DNA of 64,000 nt, taken from Solirubrobacterales bacterium. Its GTDB lineage: Bacteria > Actinomycetota > Thermoleophilia > Solirubrobacterales > 70-9. A model generated the notes under the pieces. That model was not told the DNA's origin. It did not search any database and worked only from the letters and a program-made list of their open reading frames with translations. The stretch is from assembly GCA_035573435.1 (NCBI GenBank), contig DATMZR010000019.1, positions 85,245 to 149,244 of the forward strand, written 5' to 3'. The translations under genes and the position numbers were made by a program. The first letter of the stretch is position 1. Each line of letters opens with the position of its first letter. Positions 45,181 through 52,253 of the stretch are shown in pieces.

Positions 45181-46610
45181 TCGGACGGCTCACTGCCCTG
45201 GCTGCAAGCGCCGCCTCGCTCTTGGCCGTGGGCGCAGCCCTGACGGCTTCGAGCGCCCTCGCCCATCCGCTCGGGAACTTCACGACCAACCAGCTCGCTC
45301 AGGTGCGCATCGACGAGGGGCAGGCTCGCGTCCACTACGTCCTCGACCAGGCCGAGATCCCGACCTTTCAGCAGATCCAGCGCTTCGACGAGAGCGGGAA
45401 CGGGACCATCGAGGAGGCCGAGCGCAGGCCGCTCCTGGACTCAGAGCTGGCGGAGATCTCCTCAGGCCTCGAGCTGACCGCGGACGGCGAGCCCCTGAGC
45501 CTCGGCGCGCCGCGCGGTGCCCGGCTCAGCTTCCCCCCGGGTCAGGGCGGGCTCCTCCTGACGCGCGTCGAGGCGGATTTCACCGCTCCGATGCCCCGCG
45601 ATGTCAGCCGGGTCGCGCTGGTCAACAACGCCTTTTCCGGACGCATCGGCTGGCACGCTGTGCAGGTCCTCCCGGGAACGGGCACGGACGTCACCTCCAG
45701 CGTCCCCGCCACCGATCCCACGGACGCCCTGCGGAGCTACCCGCAGGACCTCCTCTCGAGTCCGCCGGACGACCTCGAGGCGAGCTTCAAGGTGCGGCCG
45801 GGATCCGGAGAGGTCACTGCTCCCCCGGGCCTCGAAGGCGGCGCGCCCACCGAGAATCGGGCACTCGACGGGTTCGCCAATTCGCTTGCCGGCGCCGACT
45901 CCCACGGTCTCCTGATTCTTCTGCTGCTGGGCGCGGCGTTCGGCTGGGGAGCCCTCCATGCCCTGTCGCCTGGACACGGGAAGGCGATGGTCGCCGCCTA
46001 CCTGGTCGGGTCCCGTGGCACCCCACGGCACGCACTGATCCTGGGGCTGACGATGACCGCCACGCACACCGCCGCGGTCTTCGCGCTGGGCTTCGTCACC
46101 CTGGCCGCTTCCCAGTACATCCTGCCGGAGGACCTGTACCCGTGGCTTGGCGTTGCCTCCGGCCTGATGGTGGTGGGGATCGGATTCGCGGTCATGCGGT
46201 CGCGTCTGCGCCGCTGGCGAAGCCTGCGATCCGAGTCGCACGGCCATTCGCATACTCATGACCATTCCCACGGGCAGCCGCTCACCGTCCGCGGGCTGGT
46301 CGGTCTGGGTGTCTCCGGCGGGCTCGTTCCCTGTCCCTCGGCCCTGGTGGTCCTGATCGCCGCCATCTCACAGCACCGGCTGGGCTTGGGGATCGTCCTG
46401 ATCGGGGCGTTCAGCGTCGGCTTGGCGGCAACCTTGACGGCCGTCGGCCTAGCGGTGATCTGGGGAGGCCGCGCGTTCACGCGCTTGCGCCCCGAAAGCC
46501 GCCTCCTCGGCGGTCGCCTGACGGGAGCCCTGCCCGCGGTCTCCGCCAGCGTCATCGTCCTCGCCGGAACTCTGATCACCCTTCGAGCGATACCGCAGCT
46601 GGGCGGATGA
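45177..46610 (+). CDS. NicO/RcnA-like metal transporter with extracellular N-domain
   Basis: 477 aa from GTG 45177. A signal peptide precedes HPLGNFTTNQLAQVRIDEGQ, an N-terminal domain of about 210 residues. It contains an EF-hand-like loop DESGNGTIEEAE that could bind calcium. The C-terminal membrane part has six or more helices with GWGALHALSPGHGKAMVAAY (HxxxPGHGK, NicO signature), GLTMTATHTAAVFALGFV, and GLVPCPSALVVL. A His-rich cytosolic loop HGHSHTHDHSHG lies near residues 354-366. The NicO family moves Ni2+/Co2+, often outward. Direction and metal are not provable here. Its stop overlaps the next ATG (ATGA). Confidence 0.85.
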   Translation: MIGRLTALAASAASLLAVGAALTASSALAHPLGNFTTNQLAQVRIDEGQARVHYVLDQAEIPTFQQIQRFDESGNGTIEEAERRPLLDSELAEISSGLELTADGEPLSLGAPRGARLSFPPGQGGLLLTRVEADFTAPMPRDVSRVALVNNAFSGRIGWHAVQVLPGTGTDVTSSVPATDPTDALRSYPQDLLSSPPDDLEASFKVRPGSGEVTAPPGLEGGAPTENRALDGFANSLAGADSHGLLILLLLGAAFGWGALHALSPGHGKAMVAAYLVGSRGTPRHALILGLTMTATHTAAVFALGFVTLAASQYILPEDLYPWLGVASGLMVVGIGFAVMRSRLRRWRSLRSESHGHSHTHDHSHGQPLTVRGLVGLGVSGGLVPCPSALVVLIAAISQHRLGLGIVLIGAFSVGLAATLTAVGLAVIWGGRAFTRLRPESRLLGGRLTGALPAVSASVIVLAGTLITLRAIPQLGG

Positions 46611-47407
46611 GCCCGATGGATCCGCTCACGGTCATTGCAGCGCTCGACTTCGAGCTCCTGTTTCGGCCCGTGGAGGGGATCGATCACTGGCTCACGGGCC
46701 TCTTCGACGGCGCGCCACTGTTGGTCGCGCTGGGGATTGCCCTGGCGTTGGGCCTTCGGCATGCCTCGGACCCCGACCACCTGGTCGCGGTCACGTCGCT
46801 GGTTGCCGCCGAGGACCGCGGCCCTGGCGACGCCACCCGCCTGGGCGTCTGGTGGGGGCTGGGGCATGCGATCTGCCTGTTGCTGATCGGGTTCCCGCTG
46901 ATCGCCTTCAAGTCGAGCCTTCCGCCCTGGCTCGAGGGCGGGGCCGAGAAGGCGGTCGGCGTGGTCATCGTCTTGCTCGCCCTGCGAGTCATCCGAAAGT
47001 GGGCACGCGGCCACTACCGAGCCGGTCGCCACATGCACGCGACCGCGCCCCGCGACGTGCCCGCCGACGAGGCACACCGGCATCTGCGCTGGGGAGCCGA
47101 GCCGAGGCATCGCCATCACCAGGTACGCACCCCACGGCAGGCGTTCGGGATCGGCCTGCTGCACGGGCTCGCGGGCACGGGGGCAGTCGTCGTCTTGCTG
47201 CTCACCGCGCTGCCAACCAGATTGGAGGCCGCGCTCAGCCTGGCCGTCTTTGCGCCGATGACCGTCCTCTCGATGGCAGCGTGCACGACCGCTTTCGCCT
47301 GGGTGCTGACCCGCCCGCTGGTCGAACCGGTCTACCGAACCGTCGTGATTCCCGTGATGGGCCTGTTCGGCCTCACCTTCGGACTCTGGTACGTCGGTCT
47401 CGCCTGA
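46607..47407 (+). CDS. NiCoT-like nickel/cobalt transporter family membrane protein
   Basis: 266 aa. The second helix carries ALALGLRHASDPDHLVAVTS, which fits the H-x4-D-H nickel-binding signature of NiCoT permeases (usually RHAxDADH). Further helices: GLGHAICLLLIGFPLIAFKS, GVVIVLLALRVI, GIGLLHGLAGTGAVVVLLLT and VMGLFGLTFGLWYVGLA. A His-rich loop (HLRWGAEPRHRHHQ) lies before the LLHGLAGTGA helix. Translation is coupled to the NicO-like gene. No urease, hydrogenase or cobalamin genes lie nearby, so the metal use is unclear; the substrate may not be nickel at all. Confidence 0.8.
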   Translation: MSPMDPLTVIAALDFELLFRPVEGIDHWLTGLFDGAPLLVALGIALALGLRHASDPDHLVAVTSLVAAEDRGPGDATRLGVWWGLGHAICLLLIGFPLIAFKSSLPPWLEGGAEKAVGVVIVLLALRVIRKWARGHYRAGRHMHATAPRDVPADEAHRHLRWGAEPRHRHHQVRTPRQAFGIGLLHGLAGTGAVVVLLLTALPTRLEAALSLAVFAPMTVLSMAACTTAFAWVLTRPLVEPVYRTVVIPVMGLFGLTFGLWYVGLA

Positions 47408-47415
47408 GTCCTGGT

Positions 47416-48135
47416 TTAGTCCAGGTCGGCGCGGAGGAGCGGCGGCGAGGTCGGCTGCTGGCTGCCGCCGCGAGGCTCCCGGGTGACGAGCACAGCGTCG
47501 GCGTCGTCGAGCCCCGCCGGCACCGCGGCCTCCGCCGTCCGGTCACGCCGAGGGACGAACAGGCTCGAGGGCTCGACCATCCCGTCCCGTTCCACCCACA
47601 CCTCGTAGACGTCGCCGGCGGGCAGTGCCGGCAGCTGCGACATGGTGAGGATCGCCGATCCATCCGATCGGTCAAGCGTTCCGACAGGGTTTCCAGGGGC
47701 GGAGGGCGACGGGCGAGCGGCCACCACGGAGCTCGAGTCGCTTGGCTGGTGGACCAGGTAGCCGACGGCGCCGCCGGCGACCAATAGGCCCACTGCGGCG
47801 ACCGCGGTCGCCGGTCGCCAGATCAGGGCTCCCCAGGCGCGCCGTCTCGGCACGGAGGCCTCGATCCGCGCCGGGCGCGCGTCGCGAGCCTCGGCACGCA
47901 CCGTAGCCATCAGTTGCTTGCGGAGGCCGGCGGGGGGCTCGAGCTGTTCGACCGAGCGGGGCAGCAGGTCCACCGCCGGCTCCAGCCAGCGAAGCTCGAT
48001 TCGGCAGGCCTCACATTCAGCGAGGTGCCCTTCCAGCTCCGCCGCCTCAGGTTCCTCCAGCGCACCGAGCGCATACGCCGCCAGGTCCCCGCGGTAGGAC
48101 TCGTGGCCCACAGGCTCTCCGCGATCGTGACTCAT
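47416..48135 (-). CDS. RskA-like membrane anti-sigma factor
   Basis: 239 aa from ATG 48135. The N-terminal zinc-binding anti-sigma domain has H37-x3-C41-x2-C44 (GHLAECEACRIELRW). A transmembrane helix spans about 108-127 (ATAVAAVGLLVAGGAVGYLV). The extracellular C-terminal domain is of the anti-sigma-K type (LPALPAGDVYEVWVERDG ... LFVPRRD). It should hold the ECF sigma factor at the membrane until proteolysis or a redox signal releases it. Its start overlaps the sigma stop by four bases. It is convergent with the NiCoT-like gene eight bases away. Confidence 0.88.
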   Translation of the reverse strand: MSHDRGEPVGHESYRGDLAAYALGALEEPEAAELEGHLAECEACRIELRWLEPAVDLLPRSVEQLEPPAGLRKQLMATVRAEARDARPARIEASVPRRRAWGALIWRPATAVAAVGLLVAGGAVGYLVHQPSDSSSVVAARPSPSAPGNPVGTLDRSDGSAILTMSQLPALPAGDVYEVWVERDGMVEPSSLFVPRRDRTAEAAVPAGLDDADAVLVTREPRGGSQQPTSPPLLRADLD

Positions 48136-48746
48136 AGGTAAGCCTCCGGGACGTCCTCGACCGGGAAGCCCTCTGCGAGGGTTGCCCTGATCTTGTCCAG
48201 GCCGAGGCGCATGCGCCCCTTTATGGTGCCAAGCGGCGCACCGAGCATCTCGGCGATCTCCGAGTGGCTGAAGCCGCCGAAGTAGGCCAGCTCGATCACC
48301 TGGGACTGCTCGCGAGGCAATCCCCCCAAGGCTTGACGGAGGCGACCTGCGGTCTCGCGGCGAATCGCCTCCGCGTCCGTTCGCTCCCCTGCCGGCTGGC
48401 TCTCGAGCGCCGTCTCGTCGTCCCGGTCGAGCTTCGGCGCGGGCCGCGAGGCGCTCCGCAGACCGTCGATCGCGCGATTGCGAACGATCCCGAGCGCCCA
48501 CGCCCGCACGCTGCCGCGGGCCGGGTCGAAGCGCGCCTTGCTCCTCCAGATGGACAGGAACGCCTCCTGGGTCACGTCCTCGGCCATCCCGGGATCCCCC
48601 ACGATCCGGTGCGCCAGCGAGTAGGCCGCTCCTCCATGCCGGTCGTAGAAGACCTCGAAGGCGTCCGGGTCCTTGCCGTCCACGAGGGTCATCAGATCCT
48701 CGTCGGCGAGGCGATCCAGCGCCCCCGGGTGTGGCCTCGATGTCAT
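48132..48746 (-). CDS. ECF RNA polymerase sigma factor (SigK-like)
   Basis: 204 aa from ATG 48746. Region 2 is AFEVFYDRHGGAAYSLAHRI, then DVTQEAFLSIWRSKARFDPA. Region 4 is LPREQSQVIELAYFGGFSHS followed by EIAEMLGAPLGTIKGRMRLG, the helix-turn-helix that reads the -35 box. An RskA-like partner directly downstream puts it in the SigK/ECF19 type. It probably controls its own operon and envelope genes; the adjacent DUF4331-transporter run is a candidate target. A GC-rich hairpin lies just upstream at 48754-48779. Confidence 0.9.
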   Translation of the reverse strand: MTSRPHPGALDRLADEDLMTLVDGKDPDAFEVFYDRHGGAAYSLAHRIVGDPGMAEDVTQEAFLSIWRSKARFDPARGSVRAWALGIVRNRAIDGLRSASRPAPKLDRDDETALESQPAGERTDAEAIRRETAGRLRQALGGLPREQSQVIELAYFGGFSHSEIAEMLGAPLGTIKGRMRLGLDKIRATLAEGFPVEDVPEAYL

Positions 48747-48753
48747 GTTTGTC

Positions 48754-48779
48754 TTTGCCCGGTCCGGCGCCGGGGCAAA
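48754..48779. promoter_or_regulatory. Inverted repeat upstream of the sigma gene
   Basis: TTTGCCC (48754-48760) and GGGCAAA (48773-48779) flank an inner perfect palindrome CCGGCGCCGG. The element starts eight bases upstream of the sigma-factor ATG on the minus strand. It could be an operator or a structured leader. Confidence 0.4.
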
Positions 48780-48844
48780 TGCGGATCTCCAGCGGTTACG
48801 CACACCTACGAGCCCGCTACACGCATGGATCAGTCGGAGCTCCG

Positions 48845-49378
48845 CTAGCCGGGTGCCACCAGCTCGTGCACACCGGTGCCCGAGGTGCCCTCCTTTCTCA
48901 GCCTCAAGGCGGTTTCCTCGCCGCGGGGGCCGCGGCGAGCCTCCGCGACACGGTCCCCGACGATGCGGGTCGGCGGGTCTGCGGGGTCTTCGTAGAGCTC
49001 CAGCCCAACGCGGCGGGGCCGGCCGTCCGGCCCATACTCGGTGGATAGCAGGGCATGGTGGAGCTCGCTTGCCTCTCCCTCCGGCGACACCAGGATCGCG
49101 CCCACCGTCTCGGCATCGTGGCCCGCCGCTCCGGGCGGCCGCAGCGCAGCCACCCCCAGTAGAGCGCCGTCGTCGAAGCTCGCCGAGATCACTCGCAGCG
49201 TCCCGGCGCCGTCCCCGCCTGGGTCCGTCTCCAGGCGCCAGGACGGTGGGCTTTCGGTGTCGTCCGCATCGCGTTGGCGGGCGTTCAGCTCCCCCAGCGC
49301 TGCGGCATCCCATTCAACCCGGATCGTGGGCCCGCCGGCCGGGCCCAGCGTCAGCGCCAGTGAATCACCGTCGGCCAT
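48845..49378 (-). CDS. Hypothetical protein
   Basis: 177 aa from ATG 49378, which lies 14 bases inside the 3' end of fxsA; the upstream open frame is antisense or overlapping. I do not recognise a family. The sequence is Asp/Glu-rich and predicted beta-strand rich: DSLALTLGPAGGPTIRVEWD, TLRVISASFDDGALLGVAAL, GAILVSPEGEASELHHALLS, RRVGLELYEDPADPPTRIVG. There is no signal peptide or membrane helix and only scattered charged residues. It is probably co-transcribed with fxsA. Confidence 0.6.
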   Translation of the reverse strand: MADGDSLALTLGPAGGPTIRVEWDAAALGELNARQRDADDTESPPSWRLETDPGGDGAGTLRVISASFDDGALLGVAALRPPGAAGHDAETVGAILVSPEGEASELHHALLSTEYGPDGRPRRVGLELYEDPADPPTRIVGDRVAEARRGPRGEETALRLRKEGTSGTGVHELVAPG

Positions 49379-49883
49379 CGTCAGGGTCCGGGGGGAGCTC
49401 GCCGCGCGGATCAGTGACCTCGCGAGCGCTGCCCTCGTAGTCGTAGTTGTCGGGCCGGCGAGCGTCGTAGGGACGATCCGGGCCGGCGCCGTAGCCAAAG
49501 CGCACGGCGCGGATACCGAACGCGGCCCGTCGACGGGCCATCCGCGTGACCATGCCGCGGAAGAGGGCACGTGTCGGAGGGATCAGGAGCACAAGGCCGA
49601 TGACGTCGGTGATGAAACCAGGAGTGAGCAGGAAGGCCCCGCCGAGGATGATCATCGTGCCGTCGAAGACCTCGCGCGCGGGCACTCGTCCAGACGCCAG
49701 CGCGTCGTTGAAACGACGCCACGCGGCGCGTCCCTGGGAGCGCAGCAGCGCGGCGCCGAGAAAGCTGTCGGCGATCAGCAGCGCGATCGTCGGCAGGACG
49801 CCGATCGCCTCGCCGACCTTGATGATCACGTACAGCTCGGCGATCGGCAAGACGATGAAGAGGAGGACCAGGAACAGTGCCAT
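49365..49883 (-). CDS. fxsA: FxsA family membrane protein
   Basis: 172 aa. The N-terminal helix LFLVLLFIVLPIAELYVIIK, the middle GVLPTIALLIADSFLGAALL and GTMIILGGAFLLTPGFITDV match the FxsA family of small cytoplasmic-membrane proteins. In Escherichia coli, extra FxsA relieves phage T7 exclusion by F plasmids. In actinobacteria the role is unknown. The C-terminal 50 residues are Arg/Asp/Pro-rich and disordered. A TACGCT box seven bases before the ATG indicates a leaderless-type promoter. Confidence 0.88.
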   Translation of the reverse strand: MALFLVLLFIVLPIAELYVIIKVGEAIGVLPTIALLIADSFLGAALLRSQGRAAWRRFNDALASGRVPAREVFDGTMIILGGAFLLTPGFITDVIGLVLLIPPTRALFRGMVTRMARRRAAFGIRAVRFGYGAGPDRPYDARRPDNYDYEGSAREVTDPRGELPPDPDDGRR

Positions 49884-49890
49884 TGCCCAG

Positions 49891-49896
49891 AGCGTA
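49891..49896 (-). promoter_or_regulatory. -10 box TACGCT of the leaderless-type fxsA promoter
   Basis: TACGCT on the minus strand ends seven bases before the ATG at 49883. Confidence 0.6.
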
Positions 49897-49923
49897 GATC
49901 AGCCGGGCCGCGCACCACCTCGC

Positions 49924-49929
49924 TACGAT
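49924..49929 (+). promoter_or_regulatory. -10 box TACGAT of a leaderless-type promoter
   Basis: TACGAT ends six bases before the ATG at 49936. It is divergent from the fxsA box, 27 bases away. Confidence 0.6.
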
Positions 49930-49935
49930 GATCCC

Positions 49936-50253
49936 ATGGCTACCGAAGACACGGCGACCGTCACCCAGGACGACGTATATGAAGCCCTCGAGGAGGTCAT
50001 CGACCCCGAGCTGGGGCTCGACTTCGTCTCGCTGGGGCTGGTGTACGAGGTCGAGATCGAGGATTCCGCCATCTACGTGACCTTCACGCTCACCTACCCC
50101 GGCTGCCCAATCGGGCCTCAGGTCTCCGAGCAGATCAAGGAGTTCGTCGGGGGGCTCGATGGCGTCGACGGCGTCCATCCGAAGATGGTCTTCGATCCTC
50201 CCTGGACCCCGGAGATGATGTCCGAGGACGCCAAGTTCGCGCTTGGCTTCTAG
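49936..50253 (+). CDS. DUF59/MIP18-type metal-sulfur cluster assembly factor
   Basis: 105 aa from ATG 49936; the frame is open further upstream, antisense to fxsA. Family motifs: YEALEEVIDPELGLDFVSLG, LVYEVEIED, FTLTYPGCPIGPQVSEQIKE with the single conserved Cys, and VDGVHPKMVFDPPWTPEMMS. DUF59 proteins (SufT, PaaD, MIP18 relatives) help mature iron-sulfur proteins. No suf operon adjoins it. Confidence 0.9.
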   Translation: MATEDTATVTQDDVYEALEEVIDPELGLDFVSLGLVYEVEIEDSAIYVTFTLTYPGCPIGPQVSEQIKEFVGGLDGVDGVHPKMVFDPPWTPEMMSEDAKFALGF

Positions 50254-50470
50254 GCGCCGATAGCAGGTCAATCGGGGTCGCTCGGGGTCAGTCCCATACC
50301 GCTCCCGTACCCACGCCGTACCCGTGGAGGCGGGGTGGCGATCGTCCGATCGTCCGCGGCAGTTAACCCGACCGAGCCGAGTTGGACGAGATCGCGTCCT
50401 CGTGGCGCATGTCGTCCACCCTTCCGCCGCCTACGCCACACCACCGCTGCCGTCGCTGCGGGCCAGGCTG

Positions 50471-50482
50471 CTGCGACATCGC
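50471..50482 (-). repeat. Orphan 5' end of an MSQENVE gene
   Basis: Minus strand reads GCG ATG TCG CAG directly after the TAG of the next gene's tail, then diverges (CAG CCT GGC). Only the start of a cassette remains, joined to the stop of the intact copy at 50483. Confidence 0.6.
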
Positions 50483-50914
50483 CTACTCCGAGAGTCCGGC
50501 GGCTTCGAGGGCGGCTTCGAGAGTGTCGTACTCATCGACCCTGGCGATCTGGCCATCCCGGACTTCATAGATGTGAGTGACCTCGATCTCGACCGGGATG
50601 CCGCTGGTGCTTCCGATGCCCCAGTGCCGCTGCGGGATGATCACGCGATCATCCTGCTCGATGAAGTCGAGCGGCTCGATGTAGTACTCGCGGAATGACT
50701 CGTACCACTCGCGAAACGACTGGGCCACGCCGTCCCTGCCTCGATACACGCGGACATCGGGCCCGCTCCTAGACCACCTCAACTCGACCTCAGGCGAGAA
50801 AAACCGCTCAGTCGTCTCCCGGATCGCCTCGTTATCCCAGTCGACCGCCGCGAGGTCCACTCCCTTGAACGGCTCCCACAGTCCCCGAACCATCTCCACG
50901 TTCTCCTGCGACAT
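50483..50914 (-). CDS. NTF2-like (SnoaL) protein, MSQENVE cassette A
   Basis: 143 aa from ATG 50914. The N-terminus MSQENVEMVRGLWEPFKGVD and C-terminus LEAALEAAGLSE are shared with the copies at 52254 and 54153, while the body differs. NTF2-like features: WDNEAIRETTERFFSPEVEL, YRGRDGVAQSFREWYESFRE, FIEQDDRVIIPQRHWG, and VTHIYEVRDGQIARVDEYDT. It is a cytosolic small-ligand-binding or enzyme fold of unknown substrate. It has an 18-base upstream segment (50915-50932) identical to that of cassette C and one base different from cassette B. The LEAALEAAG repeat in the tail arises from a short in-frame duplication of GAAGCCGCC-type codons. Confidence 0.85.
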   Translation of the reverse strand: MSQENVEMVRGLWEPFKGVDLAAVDWDNEAIRETTERFFSPEVELRWSRSGPDVRVYRGRDGVAQSFREWYESFREYYIEPLDFIEQDDRVIIPQRHWGIGSTSGIPVEIEVTHIYEVRDGQIARVDEYDTLEAALEAAGLSE

Positions 50915-50932
50915 CGCCCGCGCAGTATCTCG
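50915..50932 (-). promoter_or_regulatory. Conserved 18-base cassette leader, copy A
   Basis: CGAGATACTGCGCGGGCG immediately precedes the ATG. GATACT nine bases before the ATG may be a -10 box. The identical element is at 54590-54607 and a one-base variant at 52668-52685. Confidence 0.65.
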
Positions 50933-51020
50933 CGGAGCCTTATCGAACGCGAGTCCGCAGGAAGGCGAATCCAAGGCGCGAATCTCGACGTTGGACCGGT
51001 CCCTCGAGCAAGGAGTCAAC

Positions 51021-51482
51021 GTGAGAAGAGCAGCGGCACTAGTCGCCTTGGCGGCGGCCACGGCAGCACTATGGAGTTGGGCGGGGGCGAGCGCTGCCCC
51101 AAGCGGGAAGCATTCTCAGGAGCGCCATGTGCGGCTTGTGGTGGGGAACGGGTACTCGGTCGACAACGATCCGGGCGGGCAGTCGGGGGGCGATCTGTTT
51201 GGCGCTTCAGGCGAGTTGCGTCGCGGTGGAGAAAAGGTGGGCAGGTTCTCCAGTGCGTGTACGTTGGTTCCCCCGGTGGGCGGCCAATGCCAGGTAACCC
51301 TCATCTGGCAATACCGGGACCAGATACAGGTTGCGGGCAACATTCGGCTTCAGGGGGAGGAGAGCCGGCTCTCAATCGTCGGTGGAACCGGCAAGTTCCG
51401 CAATGTCGGAGGCGTTGTCAGCGTTCGAGGACTCGACGACCAGGGTCAGGTCCAGCAGCTGAAGCTGACGATTGTGCACTAG
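51021..51482 (+). CDS. Secreted allene-oxide-cyclase/dirigent-like barrel protein
   Basis: 153 aa from GTG 51021 with AAGGAG five bases upstream. A signal peptide (AAALVALAAATAALWSWAGA) precedes a beta-barrel pattern: HVRLVVGNGYSVDNDPGGQS, GDLFGASGELRRGGEKVGRF, SSACTLVPPVGGQCQVTLIW, and LSIVGGTGKFRNVGGVVSVR. The last part (GGTGkf..vgG) is the signature of AOC-barrel/dirigent-like proteins. Two Cys could form a disulfide. The role is unknown; family members bind hydrophobic small molecules. It lies inside the NTF2 cassette island on the opposite strand. Confidence 0.75.
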   Translation: MRRAAALVALAAATAALWSWAGASAAPSGKHSQERHVRLVVGNGYSVDNDPGGQSGGDLFGASGELRRGGEKVGRFSSACTLVPPVGGQCQVTLIWQYRDQIQVAGNIRLQGEESRLSIVGGTGKFRNVGGVVSVRGLDDQGQVQQLKLTIVH

Positions 51483-51505
51483 CCGCGCTGCTCAGTCCAA
51501 CATCT

Positions 51506-51532
51506 GACCTCGCCCCGCGCGGTATCTCGCGG
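51506..51532 (-). repeat. Orphan cassette leader with damaged start codon
   Basis: The minus strand reads CGAGATACCGCGCGGGGCGAGG, matching the conserved leader except for one substitution and one extra G, and with ATG changed to AGG. The body of the gene is missing, and the AOC-like gene ends 23 bases away. Confidence 0.6.
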
Positions 51533-51670
51533 GGGCGACAAGTGGCCCCGCCGACTTCCCCTCCTCCGTAAGCGGGAGCCATCCCGAGAGCGGAGCCGTC
51601 GCCCCCATCGCGCATCGTCCCGCAACGCGGTCCTCTTGTCGAGCCTCCATACCTGGGTGCGGTACGGGGT

Positions 51671-51704
51671 CTCTCGCTACTCCCGCAGCCCGGCGGCTTC
51701 GAAA
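51671..51704 (-). repeat. Orphan 3' end of an NTF2 cassette
   Basis: On the minus strand TTC GAA GCC GCC GGG CTG CGG GAG TAG encodes FEAAGLRE and a stop, the conserved cassette C-terminus. It is followed by CGAGAGA, the start of the conserved leader. No cassette body precedes it. Confidence 0.65.
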
Positions 51705-51747
51705 GTCCGCCCCGAACTGCTCAGCTTCGTCGGTTACTCCTCAGGTG

Positions 51748-52179
51748 CTAGTGGACGAGGTCGAAGTGGAGCTTTGCTTCGTCGCTCCTCTTCGCGTCGC
51801 GGAGCACGAGCTTGCCAGCCGCTCCCTTGAAGTCGCGGGTGCCCCAGGCAACGTTGAACCGATGGTCGCCTGGACCGAGGCGGCCAATCACGCCGATGTC
51901 ACCGAATCCGCCGATTTCTCCGTTGAGGTGGAACTTGACCTTGCACTTGAGCTGCTGATCCGGTTTGGGTCTACACCGACCCCATTCCCTACCGACCCGG
52001 TCGTGGCGGTTTTGGGGATCGAACAGCTGGGCCTTGAAGCGAAACCCGTTCGCATCCAGCTTTCGTTCGAGCACTGTGAAGTGATGATCGAACGATGCCG
52101 AGGCAGGGATCGCGAGCAAACCGGCTCCGAGCGTCGCGAGGACTCCAGCGACGATCAGCTTGTGGATGTACCGCCCGAT
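51748..52179 (-). CDS. Secreted hypothetical protein with a non-standard start codon position
   Basis: The mature part (SFDHHFTVLERKLDANGFRF ... FNVAWGTRDFKGAAGKLVLR) is beta-rich with two Cys and may be a divergent barrel domain. The only canonical in-frame start is TTG 52119, which would cut off most of the signal peptide. Upstream the frame reads IGRYIHKLIVAGVLATLGAG LLAIPASA-type sequence, a textbook signal peptide, beginning with ATC at 52179. TAGGGT lies exactly six bases before this ATC, the leaderless spacing used elsewhere. The natural start was therefore probably ATG, now ATC. It is either a rare-start gene or a gene disabled at its start. Confidence 0.55.
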   Translation of the reverse strand: MGRYIHKLIVAGVLATLGAGLLAIPASASFDHHFTVLERKLDANGFRFKAQLFDPQNRHDRVGREWGRCRPKPDQQLKCKVKFHLNGEIGGFGDIGVIGRLGPGDHRFNVAWGTRDFKGAAGKLVLRDAKRSDEAKLHFDLVH

Positions 52180-52185
52180 AGGCCG

Positions 52186-52191
52186 ACCCTA
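52186..52191 (-). promoter_or_regulatory. -10 box TAGGGT before the ATC-start frame
   Basis: TAGGGT on the minus strand ends six bases before the ATC at 52179. The same hexamer serves the promoters at 13010 and 63619. Confidence 0.45.
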
Positions 52192-52214
52192 TAGGACGGC
52201 AAGGGATCTCGGCG

Positions 52215-52250
52215 TCAAGGAAATGCGACCTCCACGTTCTGCATCGACAT
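52215..52250 (-). pseudogene. Remnant 5' end of an MSQENVE-type gene (11 codons)
   Basis: ATG 52250 begins MSMQNVEVAFP then TGA. It starts three bases after the TAG of cassette B and keeps the first codons of the family (MS-x-Q-NVE) before losing all similarity. Confidence 0.65.
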
Positions 52251-52253
52251 CCC

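Noticed and set aside
50290..50340. Repeated CCGTACCC with short inverted CCACG/CGTGG, resembling an integrase attachment region
   Set aside because: No tRNA, integrase or matching second copy is present; stems are only five bases.
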